A stretch of DNA of 64,000 bases, from assembly GCF_029774175.1 (NCBI RefSeq), contig NZ_CP103834.1, positions 1,622,501 to 1,686,500 on the forward strand, given 5' to 3'. Below the pieces are notes generated by a model. It was not told the DNA's origin. It made no database searches and saw only the letters and a program-made list of their open reading frames with translations. This document shows positions 54,025 to 61,666 of this stretch, piece after piece (the stretch's first letter is position 1; every line of letters begins with the position of its first letter). The position numbers were made by a program, and so were the translations under genes. The DNA is from Actinobacillus genomosp. 1 (GTDB lineage: Bacteria > Pseudomonadota > Gammaproteobacteria > Enterobacterales > Pasteurellaceae).

Positions 54025-54537
54025 ATGAAAAAATCTCTCTTAGCATTAGTATTAGGTGCAACATTAACTTTAGCGGCTTGCGATCAAGCTAACCAAGCAA
54101 AAGATGCGGCGGCAACTAAAGTTGAAGAAGCGAAAACCGCAACACAAGATGCAGCAAAAGCAGTAGCTGATAAAGCAACCGAAACAAAAGATGCGGCGGC
54201 AGCTAAAATGGAAGAAGCTAAAACTGCAACACAAGACGCGGCAAAAGCAATGGCTGACAAAGCAACTGAAATGAAAGATGCAGCGGCAAATAAAATGGAA
54301 GAGGCTAAAACTGCAACACAAGATGCAGCGAAAGCAATGGCTGACAAAGCAACCGAAATGAAAGATGCGGCAGCAAATAAAATGGAAGAAGCGAAAACCG
54401 CAACACAAGATGCGGCAAAAGCAATGTCTGATAAAGCAACTGAAATGAAAGATGCGGCGGCAACTAAAGTTGAAGCTGGTGCTGAAGCAGTAAAAGAAAA
54501 AGCGGCTGAAGTAAAACAAGCAGTTGAAACCAAATAA
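54025..54537 (+). CDS. Repeat lipoprotein, LEA/apolipoprotein-like
   Basis: 170 residues. Lipobox TLAAC with Cys19; mature protein from there. From residue 26 to the end it is exactly five tandem units of 29 residues; units 1-4 are nearly identical (KDAAA-K-EEAKTATQDAAKA-ADKATE-), the fifth diverges (EAGAEAVKEKAAEVKQAVETK). Ala, Lys and Glu dominate and the units have an 11-residue-like periodicity, so one long amphipathic helix is likely, as in LEA or outer-membrane spacer lipoproteins. DNA units are 87 bp (54100-54534). Function unknown. Start ATG 54025 after AAGGAAAC. Confidence 0.85.
   Translation: MKKSLLALVLGATLTLAACDQANQAKDAAATKVEEAKTATQDAAKAVADKATETKDAAAAKMEEAKTATQDAAKAMADKATEMKDAAANKMEEAKTATQDAAKAMADKATEMKDAAANKMEEAKTATQDAAKAMSDKATEMKDAAATKVEAGAEAVKEKAAEVKQAVETK
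54100..54534 (+). repeat. Five 87-bp in-frame tandem repeats
   Basis: Units at 54100, 54187, 54274, 54361 and 54448. The middle ones differ at only a few bases. Loss or gain of a unit keeps the reading frame, so the lipoprotein could vary in length between strains. Confidence 0.9.
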
Positions 54538-54568
54538 TTCTTGCTAAGGTATCTCCAAACCAAAGCCA

Positions 54569-54600
54569 AAAGCCTGCAAAAAATTGCGGGCTTTTCTTTT
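54569..54600 (+). terminator. Terminator after the repeat lipoprotein
   Basis: AAAGCCTGCAA pairs with TTGCGGGCTTT (one G-U pair) and is followed by TCTTTT. Confidence 0.8.
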
Positions 54601-54616
54601 GGGTATCAATAGCTAA

Positions 54617-54644
54617 AAAAAGCGGTCAAATTTGACCGCTTTTT
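54617..54644. terminator. 28-bp perfect palindrome of two uptake signals
   Basis: AAAAAGCGGTCAAA followed directly by its complement. It probably ends valS on the minus strand and also gives two uptake cores. Confidence 0.85.
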
Positions 54645-54659
54645 GACTATTTATCTCGA

Positions 54660-57524
54660 TTAAAGATTTTCAATCGCTTGGTATTGCGTTTGAAGTTTCT
54701 CTAAACCGTTTTGGTACTCTTGCATTTTTTCACGCTCTTTAACAATGACTGCTTCAGGTGCTTTTGCCACAAAGGCTTCGTTGCTGAGTTTGTTTTCAAT
54801 ACGAGTGATTTCACCACGCATTTTCTCGATTTCTTTGGTTAATCGAGCCAACTCTGCTTCTTTGTTGATAAAGCCAGCCATTGGGATTAGCACTTCCACG
54901 TTGCCCACTAATTTCGCGACTGAAAGAGGGGCAGTTTCGTCCGTACTTAGCACTTGTACGCTATCTAATTTCGCCATTGCTTTTAACAAGCGGTCATTTT
55001 CCGCAAGAATTTTGCGTTGCTCGTCAGATACGTTGCGAACAAGGAATTCTAAGCCTTTGCTTGGTGCAATGTTGCTTTCCGCACGAATGTTACGCACAGC
55101 GATGATTAACTCTTTAATCCAGCCGATTTGTGCTTCCGCCGCTTCGTCTAATTTACTTTCGACTACTTTCGGGAACGGTTGTAACATAATGGTATCAGCG
55201 TCAATACCCGCAAAACCTTTCACTTTCTGCCAAATTTCTTCGGTGATGAACGGCATAATCGGGTGTGCTAAACGTAATAATTTTTCAAGTACGCGTACGA
55301 GCGTTTGGCTTGCACCACGTTTTTGTACTTCAGTACCGTTTGCGAAGACTGGTTTGGTTAGCTCTAAGTACCAGTCACAGAACTCATTCCATGTGAAGTC
55401 GTAAATTGCGTTTGCCGCTAAGTCGAAACGATATTGGCTTAATGCGTCACGGAATGTACCAACCGTGCGGTTAAACGCAGATTCAATCCAACGATCCGCT
55501 AAACTGTATTCCGCTTCGCCCGGTGATAAATCAAGTTTATCGTTAGTTAATACGAAACGGCTTGCATTCCATAATTTATTACAGAAGTTGCGGTAGCCTT
55601 CTAAGCGTTTCATATCCCAGTTGATGTCACGACCGTTGCTTGCTAATGCTGCAAGCGTGAAACGCAATGCGTCTGTACCGTGAGCTGCAATGCCATTCTC
55701 AAACTCTTTGCGAGTTGCTTTGGCAATTTTTTCCGCAAGTTGTGGTTGCATCATATTGCCGGTACGTTTTTCGAGTAAATCTTCAAGGGAAATACCGTCA
55801 ATCATATCAATCGGGTCAAGTACGTTACCCTTCGATTTCGACATTTTTTGACCTTGCTCGTCACGAATCAAACCGGTTACATACACGGTTTTGAACGGAA
55901 CTTGTGGTTTGCCGTTTTCATCTTTCACAAAGTGCATTGTGAACATAATCATACGCGCAACCCAGAAGAAGATGATGTCGAAACCTGTAATTAACACATC
56001 GGTCGGGTGGAACATTTTCAGCTCTTTGGTTTGCTCTGGCCAGCCTAAAGTTGAGAACGTCCATAAACCTGATGAGAACCAAGTGTCTAATACGTCTTCG
56101 TCTTGGCGTAATGCAAGATCTGCTGGTAAGTTGTGTTTTTGACGCACTTCTTCTTCGTTGCGTGCTACATACACATTACCTGCTTCGTCATACCATGCAG
56201 GAATACGATGTCCCCACCATAATTGACGAGAGATACACCAGTCTTGAATATCACGCATCCAAGAGAAGTAAAGGTTTTCGTATTGTTTCGGTACGAATTG
56301 GATTTCGCCGTCTTCCACCGCTTTGGTCGCCACTTCGGCAAGCGGTTTCACACTCACATACCACTGATCGGTGAGCATTGGCTCGATTGGCACTCCACCA
56401 CGGTCGCCGTAAGGTACTTTCAAATCATGCGGTTTGATTTCATCTAATAAACCTAACGCTTCAAAATCCGCCACTACTTTTTTACGTGCAGCGAAACGCT
56501 CTAAGCCTTGATAATCCGCAGGAATTTTGGCTTCGTAAGTCGTTAACGGTTTACCGTCTGTGCCGATAATTTCCGCTTCCGCACGGATATCCGCATTCAT
56601 CGTCATCACGTTTACCATTGGTAAGCCGTGACGTTTACCTACTTCATAATCGTTGAAGTCGTGTGCTGGAGTAATTTTTACCACACCCGTACCAAACTCA
56701 CGATCAACGTATTCGTCTGCTACGATTGGAATTTCACGGTTTGCAAGCGGTAATACCACGGTTTTACCGATTAATGATTGATAACGTTCGTCTTCCGGGT
56801 GAACCGCTACTGCCGTATCACCAAGTACAGTTTCAGGACGAGTAGTCGCTACCACTAAGTAATCTTTGCCGTCTGCGGTTTTCGCACCGTTTGCTAACGG
56901 ATAGCGGAAATGCCAAAGCGAACCTTTACTCTCTTTGTTTTCCACTTCTAAATCTGAAATAGCCGTGTGAAGTTTTGGATCCCAGTTTACGAGGCGTTTA
57001 CCACGATAAATTAAACCTTCTTCGTGTAAACGAACGAATACTTCTTTTACCGCATTCGATAAGCCTTCGTCCATGGTGAAGCGTTCACGATCCCAGTCGA
57101 TTGAGTTACCCAAACGGCGCATTTGTTGGCTGATTGTGCCGCCTGAATAGGCTTTCCAATCCCAGATTTTGTTGATGAAAGCCTCACGCCCATAATCGTG
57201 GCGAGTTTTGCCTTCTTCCGCTGCGATTTTACGTTCCACCACCATTTGGGTTGCGATACCCGCATGGTCTGTACCGGTTTGCCATAGGGTATTATTTCCT
57301 TCCATACGATTAAAACGGATTAACGTATCCATTAACGTTTGTTGGAAAGCGTGCCCCATATGCAATGAACCGGTTACATTCGGTGGTGGAATTGCGATAC
57401 AGTAACTTGGAACGTCAGGATTCTCAGTCGGCTTAAAATAGCCCTGTTCTTCCCAGTGTTTATAAAGTGCTTGTTCTACTGCAGACGCATCGAAACGGTC
57501 TGCCATTTGGAGGTTTTGGGTCAT
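54660..57524 (-). CDS. valS: Valyl-tRNA synthetase
   Basis: 954 residues, class I synthetase. HIGH motif in PPPNVTGSLHMGHAF, editing domain in the middle (VATTRPETVLGDTAVAVHP), KMSKS in DEQGQKMSKSKGNVLDP, C-terminal coiled coil (INKEAELARLTKEIEKMRGE). Start ATG 57524 follows directly on the stop of the RelA/SpoT-domain gene, so its ribosome site (AGAGAAAAAAT) lies inside that gene. In E. coli valS follows holC; here six genes or gene remnants lie between. Confidence 0.96.
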   Translation of the reverse strand: MTQNLQMADRFDASAVEQALYKHWEEQGYFKPTENPDVPSYCIAIPPPNVTGSLHMGHAFQQTLMDTLIRFNRMEGNNTLWQTGTDHAGIATQMVVERKIAAEEGKTRHDYGREAFINKIWDWKAYSGGTISQQMRRLGNSIDWDRERFTMDEGLSNAVKEVFVRLHEEGLIYRGKRLVNWDPKLHTAISDLEVENKESKGSLWHFRYPLANGAKTADGKDYLVVATTRPETVLGDTAVAVHPEDERYQSLIGKTVVLPLANREIPIVADEYVDREFGTGVVKITPAHDFNDYEVGKRHGLPMVNVMTMNADIRAEAEIIGTDGKPLTTYEAKIPADYQGLERFAARKKVVADFEALGLLDEIKPHDLKVPYGDRGGVPIEPMLTDQWYVSVKPLAEVATKAVEDGEIQFVPKQYENLYFSWMRDIQDWCISRQLWWGHRIPAWYDEAGNVYVARNEEEVRQKHNLPADLALRQDEDVLDTWFSSGLWTFSTLGWPEQTKELKMFHPTDVLITGFDIIFFWVARMIMFTMHFVKDENGKPQVPFKTVYVTGLIRDEQGQKMSKSKGNVLDPIDMIDGISLEDLLEKRTGNMMQPQLAEKIAKATRKEFENGIAAHGTDALRFTLAALASNGRDINWDMKRLEGYRNFCNKLWNASRFVLTNDKLDLSPGEAEYSLADRWIESAFNRTVGTFRDALSQYRFDLAANAIYDFTWNEFCDWYLELTKPVFANGTEVQKRGASQTLVRVLEKLLRLAHPIMPFITEEIWQKVKGFAGIDADTIMLQPFPKVVESKLDEAAEAQIGWIKELIIAVRNIRAESNIAPSKGLEFLVRNVSDEQRKILAENDRLLKAMAKLDSVQVLSTDETAPLSVAKLVGNVEVLIPMAGFINKEAELARLTKEIEKMRGEITRIENKLSNEAFVAKAPEAVIVKEREKMQEYQNGLEKLQTQYQAIENL

Positions 57525-58208
57525 TTATTTTTTCTCTATAATATTAAAAATAGAATTTGAAACTTTTACGGAAGCACCAACTATTTTGGAAAATACTTTG
57601 AGCAGTTCTTCTACAGCGGGATCTTCCGTTTTTTTAGGATAGTTTATTAGATGATCTATTTCTCCCCATAATTCTTCACATAGTGTTCGAACTTGAATTT
57701 CACAAGTAGCCTTACTATTTTTTATATGCTGAAAAACATAGTGAACACTTGTATATGAACTTTCTTTTTGCTGGTAATGAATACCCAAATCTTCAAAAAA
57801 ATTTCTATATTCAGGATCCCAGCCATATGCCTTAGGTTTTTCATATAAAGCTATTTCATTTGCATTAACTTTTTCCATGAAAAATTGATGAATGAATTGG
57901 AATTGTTTATGATGTAAATGAAGTATTCTTATACCATAAATATCTGTAATTAAATGAAAAATATTATCTTTATCTATCGCAGATAACCCTTCTTTTCTCC
58001 GTTCCTTATTTTTTCTAGTAATTTTCTCGTCTAAATGAGAATCTTCTTTTTCTCTAGATTTATAGCTATGGACATATTTATTTATCTGAGCATCTGTTTC
58101 TATGTAATCTTTTAATTGATTAAATAATATTCTGTGAGGAGCCAAATCATGCTTTGCTTCTTGTGTGATATATTCAATAAGCTCTTCATTTTCAAATTTA
58201 TTCATCAA
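57525..58208 (-). CDS. RelA/SpoT-domain protein paired with ParA-like ATPase
   Basis: 227 residues. Synthetase-type motifs are all present: SREKEDSHLDEKITRK (R-x-K...S...K), LITDIYGIRILHLHHK, SYTSVHYVFQ and ATCEIQVRTLCEELWGEIDHLINYP. There is no hydrolase, TGS or ACT domain, so it is a small single-domain enzyme like RelQ or the toxSAS toxins; the N- and C-termini are extra helices. It overlaps the ParA gene by 11 bases and ends right at valS. Either it makes (p)ppGpp-like alarmones, or it acts on tRNA as some toxSAS proteins do. Function unproven. A+T-rich, unlike valS. Confidence 0.8.
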   Translation of the reverse strand: MMNKFENEELIEYITQEAKHDLAPHRILFNQLKDYIETDAQINKYVHSYKSREKEDSHLDEKITRKNKERRKEGLSAIDKDNIFHLITDIYGIRILHLHHKQFQFIHQFFMEKVNANEIALYEKPKAYGWDPEYRNFFEDLGIHYQQKESSYTSVHYVFQHIKNSKATCEIQVRTLCEELWGEIDHLINYPKKTEDPAVEELLKVFSKIVGASVKVSNSIFNIIEKK

Positions 58209-59277
58209 CGTTCTCCAATCTTCTTATTAGATCACTAGCAAAAGTATGATATTTGTCTCTGATTTCAGATTGATATTCTTTTGTAATTCCTGCTATTCCA
58301 GCAGGTAATAACCAGATTGGTTTTTTTTCTTTTTGTGCTGTCTCAGTCCTTGTTGCATGCCCATAAATGATAGAATTATTTCCGATACAAGATTTTATAT
58401 CATCTTTTGATATAGGTGCATAGCATTCATTAGGAATATATTTTATGATATTTTCTGGTAAGAGTTTAGCCCAGTTATAATGGGCTTGAGCTAGTCGGAG
58501 TTCATTCTTTGCATCACTTCTTTTTTGTGCATTATATATAGTGTAACCTAATAGTTTAACAAATCTATTAGGCATATTTTCTTTTTTATTATCTTGTAAT
58601 AATGCCATCATAGTATCAAATTCTTTTTTCCAGAATTTTAAGGCATTACCAATATTTTTAATTCCGTAGCCAGAAAAAACATCAGCAGAACAAGGAATAA
58701 TAAAACCATCAGAATTAGAAATGATTATTTTATTTAGTATGCCAAGGCTAGGTGATGTATCTAATAAGATAATGTCGAATCCCATTCTATTGCTATATTC
58801 GTTACATATTCTTCTTATAGCAGCAACTACTCTTAATGCTTCGGGTTTTCCAATAAAAGCCCTACTCCATTCTTGAGCTAGCTTATCCTCAAAAGTATGT
58901 AATGTTAATCTTCCTGGAATTAAGAATAGATTATCATTTATTTTTATTGGGGGAGATATATTTTGTTCATCAGACTGCCCATCTTCAGTTGGCTTTAGAA
59001 TATAATGAATACTTCTTGTTTTTAAATGTAAGCGTGAAAATTGCTCGTCACTAAGATTTTTTTTTGCTTCTGAATAATCTTCAATAAAAGAATCTTCTTC
59101 ATTCCATATTGTTTCTATTTCTTCGTCTTTTAGTGTAAATAAACTTAAGTTGGATTGAGGATCTAAATCAATCATTAAAACTTTTTTATTCATTTCTGAT
59201 AAAGCATATCCTAAATGATAAGTAAGAGTAGATTTTCCTACCCCACCTTTATTATTAAATATGGCTATAGATTTCAT
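58198..59277 (-). CDS. ParA/Soj-like ATPase
   Basis: 359 residues. Deviant Walker A KGGVGKST at the N-terminus (IAIFNNKGGVGKSTLTYHLGYAL), switch VLMIDLDPQSNLSLF, and Walker B-type DIILLDTSPSLGILNK. Middle insertions make it longer than chromosomal Soj (about 255). No parB or plasmid replication gene is near, so it is not an obvious partition system. It is coupled to the RelA/SpoT-domain gene by an 11-base overlap, so the two probably act together, the ATPase perhaps as sensor or antitoxin. That role is inference. Start ATG 59277 after AAGGAAGAC. Confidence 0.82.
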   Translation of the reverse strand: MKSIAIFNNKGGVGKSTLTYHLGYALSEMNKKVLMIDLDPQSNLSLFTLKDEEIETIWNEEDSFIEDYSEAKKNLSDEQFSRLHLKTRSIHYILKPTEDGQSDEQNISPPIKINDNLFLIPGRLTLHTFEDKLAQEWSRAFIGKPEALRVVAAIRRICNEYSNRMGFDIILLDTSPSLGILNKIIISNSDGFIIPCSADVFSGYGIKNIGNALKFWKKEFDTMMALLQDNKKENMPNRFVKLLGYTIYNAQKRSDAKNELRLAQAHYNWAKLLPENIIKYIPNECYAPISKDDIKSCIGNNSIIYGHATRTETAQKEKKPIWLLPAGIAGITKEYQSEIRDKYHTFASDLIRRLENVDE

Positions 59278-59328
59278 ATAAGTCTTCCTTTAATTATGTA
59301 AATATATTATGTTAACTGCATTTACTCT

Positions 59329-59514
59329 TTATAATAATTCAATCGCTTTCCTGCCTGCTTGACTATCTACTGCACGGGGATTTTCAGGACTAATTTGCAT
59401 TGCGATATGATCTGAATCAATCACAATTTGCACGGTATCTTTATTAAAACCACGCAAAGTTGTTTTCCCCGCACCGTTTGTTCCGCAGTAGAAAATCGCT
59501 AAATTATTTTGCAT
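59329..59514 (-). pseudogene. Truncated zeta-toxin-like kinase
   Basis: ATG 59514 opens a 61-codon frame starting MQNNLAIFYCGTNGAGKTTLRG. The P-loop GTNGAGKTT and the following IDSDHIAMQISPENPRAVDSQAGRKAIELL match the first quarter of zeta/PezT-like toxins of about 190-200 residues. It then stops at 59329, so substrate-binding and lid parts are missing. It overlaps the 3' end of its small upstream partner. The remains suggest a former toxin-antitoxin pair cut off by arrival of the ParA gene or by deletion. Confidence 0.75.
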
Positions 59515-59675
59515 ATTCAATCACTTCTTCACGTCCGTCAGGATAATGTCGAACAATATTTCCATTCGGTCGCTGAAACGTTAGCACCTCACGCTTTTTC
59601 TTATCGTCCATCCACGCTTTAAATTGAATTTGCAGTTGGCGTTGTTGTTCTCTAATTTGTTCAATTTTGGGTCAT
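59504..59675 (-). pseudogene. Small partner of the zeta-like toxin, frameshifted
   Basis: An open frame without a proper start ends at TAA 59504 and encodes IEQIREQQRQLQIQFKAWMD, then DKKKREVLTFQRPNGNIVRH and YPDGREEVIEYAK. ATG 59675 opens the wrong frame (M-T-Q-N-stop). Taking one A out of the AAAA run at 59664-59667 would join ATG to the frame (M-T-Q-I-E-Q...), so it looks like a one-base insertion in a homopolymer. Placed just before the P-loop remnant, with overlap, as antitoxins are. Confidence 0.6.
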
Positions 59676-59690
59676 TTTCTTTCTCCAAAA

Positions 59691-59832
59691 TTTGTAAAGT
59701 TTTACGGAAATTCAACCGCTCTTTTTCCACACACGGCAAGCCGTACGTGGTTAGGATCAGCCTTCGGCTGAGTGAGCCTCGCTGTGGCTCTGTATTTTTC
59801 TAATTTCCAGCCCTAATAGGGCTGAATTATGC
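59691..59832. other. Spacer with several small hairpins downstream of elaA
   Basis: TCAGCC-TTC-GGCTGA (about 59757-59772), GAGCCTCGCTGTGGCTC (about 59774-59790) and CAGCCCT-AAT-AGGGCTG (59807-59823) lie in series between the toxin remnant and elaA. The last could terminate elaA. The cluster of stems may mark an insertion seam. Confidence 0.5.
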
Positions 59833-60255
59833 TTAATTAAAAACCATATCAAGATGAGGAATATTATCTTCTAAATAAATTCCGGAAGTCGCTGCGAACC
59901 CAAGGCTTTTATAAAATCCTTGTAAATAACTTTGCGCTTGGATTTTGATTGGTTTTGCGGATTTCTCGGCAAATTCGACCGCTTGTAACATTAATTCACG
60001 AGCTAAACCTGCTCCACGATATTCTTTTGCCACCAATACTCGCCCGATTTTTATATAATCTTCGCAAGGGATTATGCGACAGTAAGCGGTCAAATTCTCA
60101 TTATTCTTTGCAAATAAATGCGTGGCAATCAGATCTAACTCATCCACTTCTTGATAAGGACAATTTTGTTCCACTACAAACACGGCGGTACGTAACTTGT
60201 AAATTTCAAACAATTCTCTTGTAGATAATTGTGAAAAGGTTTTGTAATACCACAT
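59833..60255 (-). CDS. elaA: GNAT-family acetyltransferase, ElaA type
   Basis: 140 residues. The acetyl-CoA loop is VLVAKEYRGAGLARELM (R/Q-x-x-G-x-G/A); the N-terminus FEIYKLRTAVFVVEQNCPYQEVDELD and C-terminus YLQGFYKSLGFAATSGIYLEDNIPH are typical of ElaA. Substrate unknown. It lies directly after holC on the minus strand with no gap. Confidence 0.85.
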   Translation of the reverse strand: MWYYKTFSQLSTRELFEIYKLRTAVFVVEQNCPYQEVDELDLIATHLFAKNNENLTAYCRIIPCEDYIKIGRVLVAKEYRGAGLARELMLQAVEFAEKSAKPIKIQAQSYLQGFYKSLGFAATSGIYLEDNIPHLDMVFN

Positions 60256-60693
60256 TTACGCTTGTTCCGTCGTTAATTGCCAACCCAGTTGGCGGTACTG
60301 TTTGTAACGCTCGCGTGCCTGTACTTTTTCCGTTTCATTTGCCGGCACGAAATCAATAATCTGATTAAAACTGTTGATAAAATCCGGCACGTCTGTTTGT
60401 AACGAAATCAATAAATCTCGGCGTTGTGCATTACGTTTGCCTTTCCATGAAATTTCTATCGGTGTAGCGTATTGCGTTACTTCACCGGAAAGGTTATGCG
60501 GTACGAACGAATCGGGATCTCTCGCCCATAAGGCTTCATCAATATTCAAGGCTTGCTGTTCGGTTTCACAGGCGATCAATACCCGTTTACCTAAACGCCA
60601 CGCATCCGCCGCTAAATCACACGCCATCGCTTCAACTGCAGAAAGCTCTTGCCCGCCGGCTTGATTCAACAGGTAAAATTTAACTTGTTTCAC
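60256..60693 (-). CDS. holC: DNA polymerase III chi subunit
   Basis: 145 residues from GTG 60693 (AAGGGCGAATC ahead gives the right spacing). HolC joins the clamp loader to SSB at the fork. Conserved parts: KQVKFYLLNQAGG, ACDLAADAWRLGKRVLIACET, DPDSFVPHNLSGEV and PIEISW. In E. coli it sits directly before valS; here an accessory segment separates them. Confidence 0.92.
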   Translation of the reverse strand: MKQVKFYLLNQAGGQELSAVEAMACDLAADAWRLGKRVLIACETEQQALNIDEALWARDPDSFVPHNLSGEVTQYATPIEISWKGKRNAQRRDLLISLQTDVPDFINSFNQIIDFVPANETEKVQARERYKQYRQLGWQLTTEQA

Positions 60694-61011
60694 GATTCGC
60701 CCTTGCCTGAATAAAATGAATGAAGAAAAATACAAAAGAATGAGATTTTAGCCGAAAATGAAGAAAATTTGAAACGTAAGCGGTCATTTTTACTCAATTT
60801 TTTGTAAAACATTTACTGAAAACAACCGCTTATCAAAGATAAGCCGTCAATTTTCTCACTTAACGATTAAAAACTTAATAAGCGGTATTATCCGTAGCGG
60901 ATTGAACTTATTTTTTAATCATCAATCTAACGCAACGATTCGACTATTTCAATCACCCTATAATGATGTAGAATATAGTCTCCCTTAAACCTAACTTTAG
61001 AGGAATTTACC
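60694..61011. promoter_or_regulatory. Divergent gap between holC and kbp
   Basis: 318 bp with no gene. It holds a loose inverted pair of uptake signals (60778-60831), another single core near 60880, and CACCCTATAATGATG (about 60955-60970), whose TATAAT is a good -10 for kbp. Confidence 0.5.
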
Positions 61012-61455
61012 ATGGGTTTATTTGATTTTGCAGCCAATATCGGCAAAAAACTTTTCAATAAAGAAGAAGAAGCGTCACAAGCGGTAACAGAACATTTGAA
61101 TGCGGACAATCCGGGTGTTGAGAATGTGCAAGTAACGGTTGAAAACGGTGTGGCGAATTTGACCGGTATTGCGGCGACTGCGGCAGCGGTAGAAAAAGCG
61201 GTATTAATGGCGGGTAACATCGAAGGTATTTCGGAAGTGAAAATCGACGGCGTTCAAATTGCGAACGGCGAAGCGCTTGCCGGTGACGATGAGTTCTACG
61301 TGATTCAAAAAGGCGATACTTTATGGGAAATCGCAACCAAAGCGTACGGTAACGGTGCAAAATATAAAGCGATCGTTGAAGCGAACAAAGAAGTAATCAA
61401 AGACGAAAATAAAATCTTCCCGGGTCAAAAAATCCGTATTCCTAAAGGTTTATAG
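61012..61455 (+). CDS. kbp: BON-LysM protein, Kbp/YgaU type
   Basis: 147 residues: a BON domain (about 20-90, HLNADNPGVENVQVTVENGVANLTG) and a LysM domain (about 97-146, YVIQKGDTLWEIATKAYGNGAKYKAIVEAN...IFPGQKIRIP). It matches E. coli YgaU, a soluble potassium-binding protein; no signal peptide is seen, in line with that. Start ATG 61012 after AGAGGAATT. Confidence 0.92.
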   Translation: MGLFDFAANIGKKLFNKEEEASQAVTEHLNADNPGVENVQVTVENGVANLTGIAATAAAVEKAVLMAGNIEGISEVKIDGVQIANGEALAGDDEFYVIQKGDTLWEIATKAYGNGAKYKAIVEANKEVIKDENKIFPGQKIRIPKGL

Positions 61456-61599
61456 TCTTTAAATCGGAAAGATAAGGTAAACCGTATTGATGATAAAAAA
61501 TCAGTAAAATTTAACCGCTTAACGGATAAATTTTGCTGATTTTTTTTGATTATTTCTTATCAATTGTCCATTATCCGCGCAATATCCCTCGACAGTTCA

Positions 61600-61628
61600 T
61601 TGACATAACGTTACAATAAACGTCTATT
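61600..61628 (+). promoter_or_regulatory. Putative sigma-70 promoter of tig
   Basis: TTGACA (61600-61605), a 17-base spacer, then TCTATT, about 40 bases ahead of the tig start. The -35 is perfect, the -10 weak. Confidence 0.4.
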
Positions 61629-61666
61629 TCTGTATCTTTTATATACCCCCAACTTGAGGTTTAAGA

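Noticed and set aside
54100..54534. CRISPR array
   Set aside because: The units are contiguous and coding with no spacers. No other regularly spaced short repeats and no cas genes are seen in the window.
54070..54569. Two minus-strand ORFs of about 150-160 codons over the repeat lipoprotein
   Set aside because: They exist only because the 87-bp repeats have no stops in any frame. The products are low-complexity Phe/Cys or Ala/Ser runs, and the plus frame has a signal peptide and ribosome site.
58198..59277. Plasmid or chromosome partition locus
   Set aside because: No parB gene, no parS-like repeats and no replication gene lie nearby; the ATPase overlaps a RelA/SpoT-domain gene instead.
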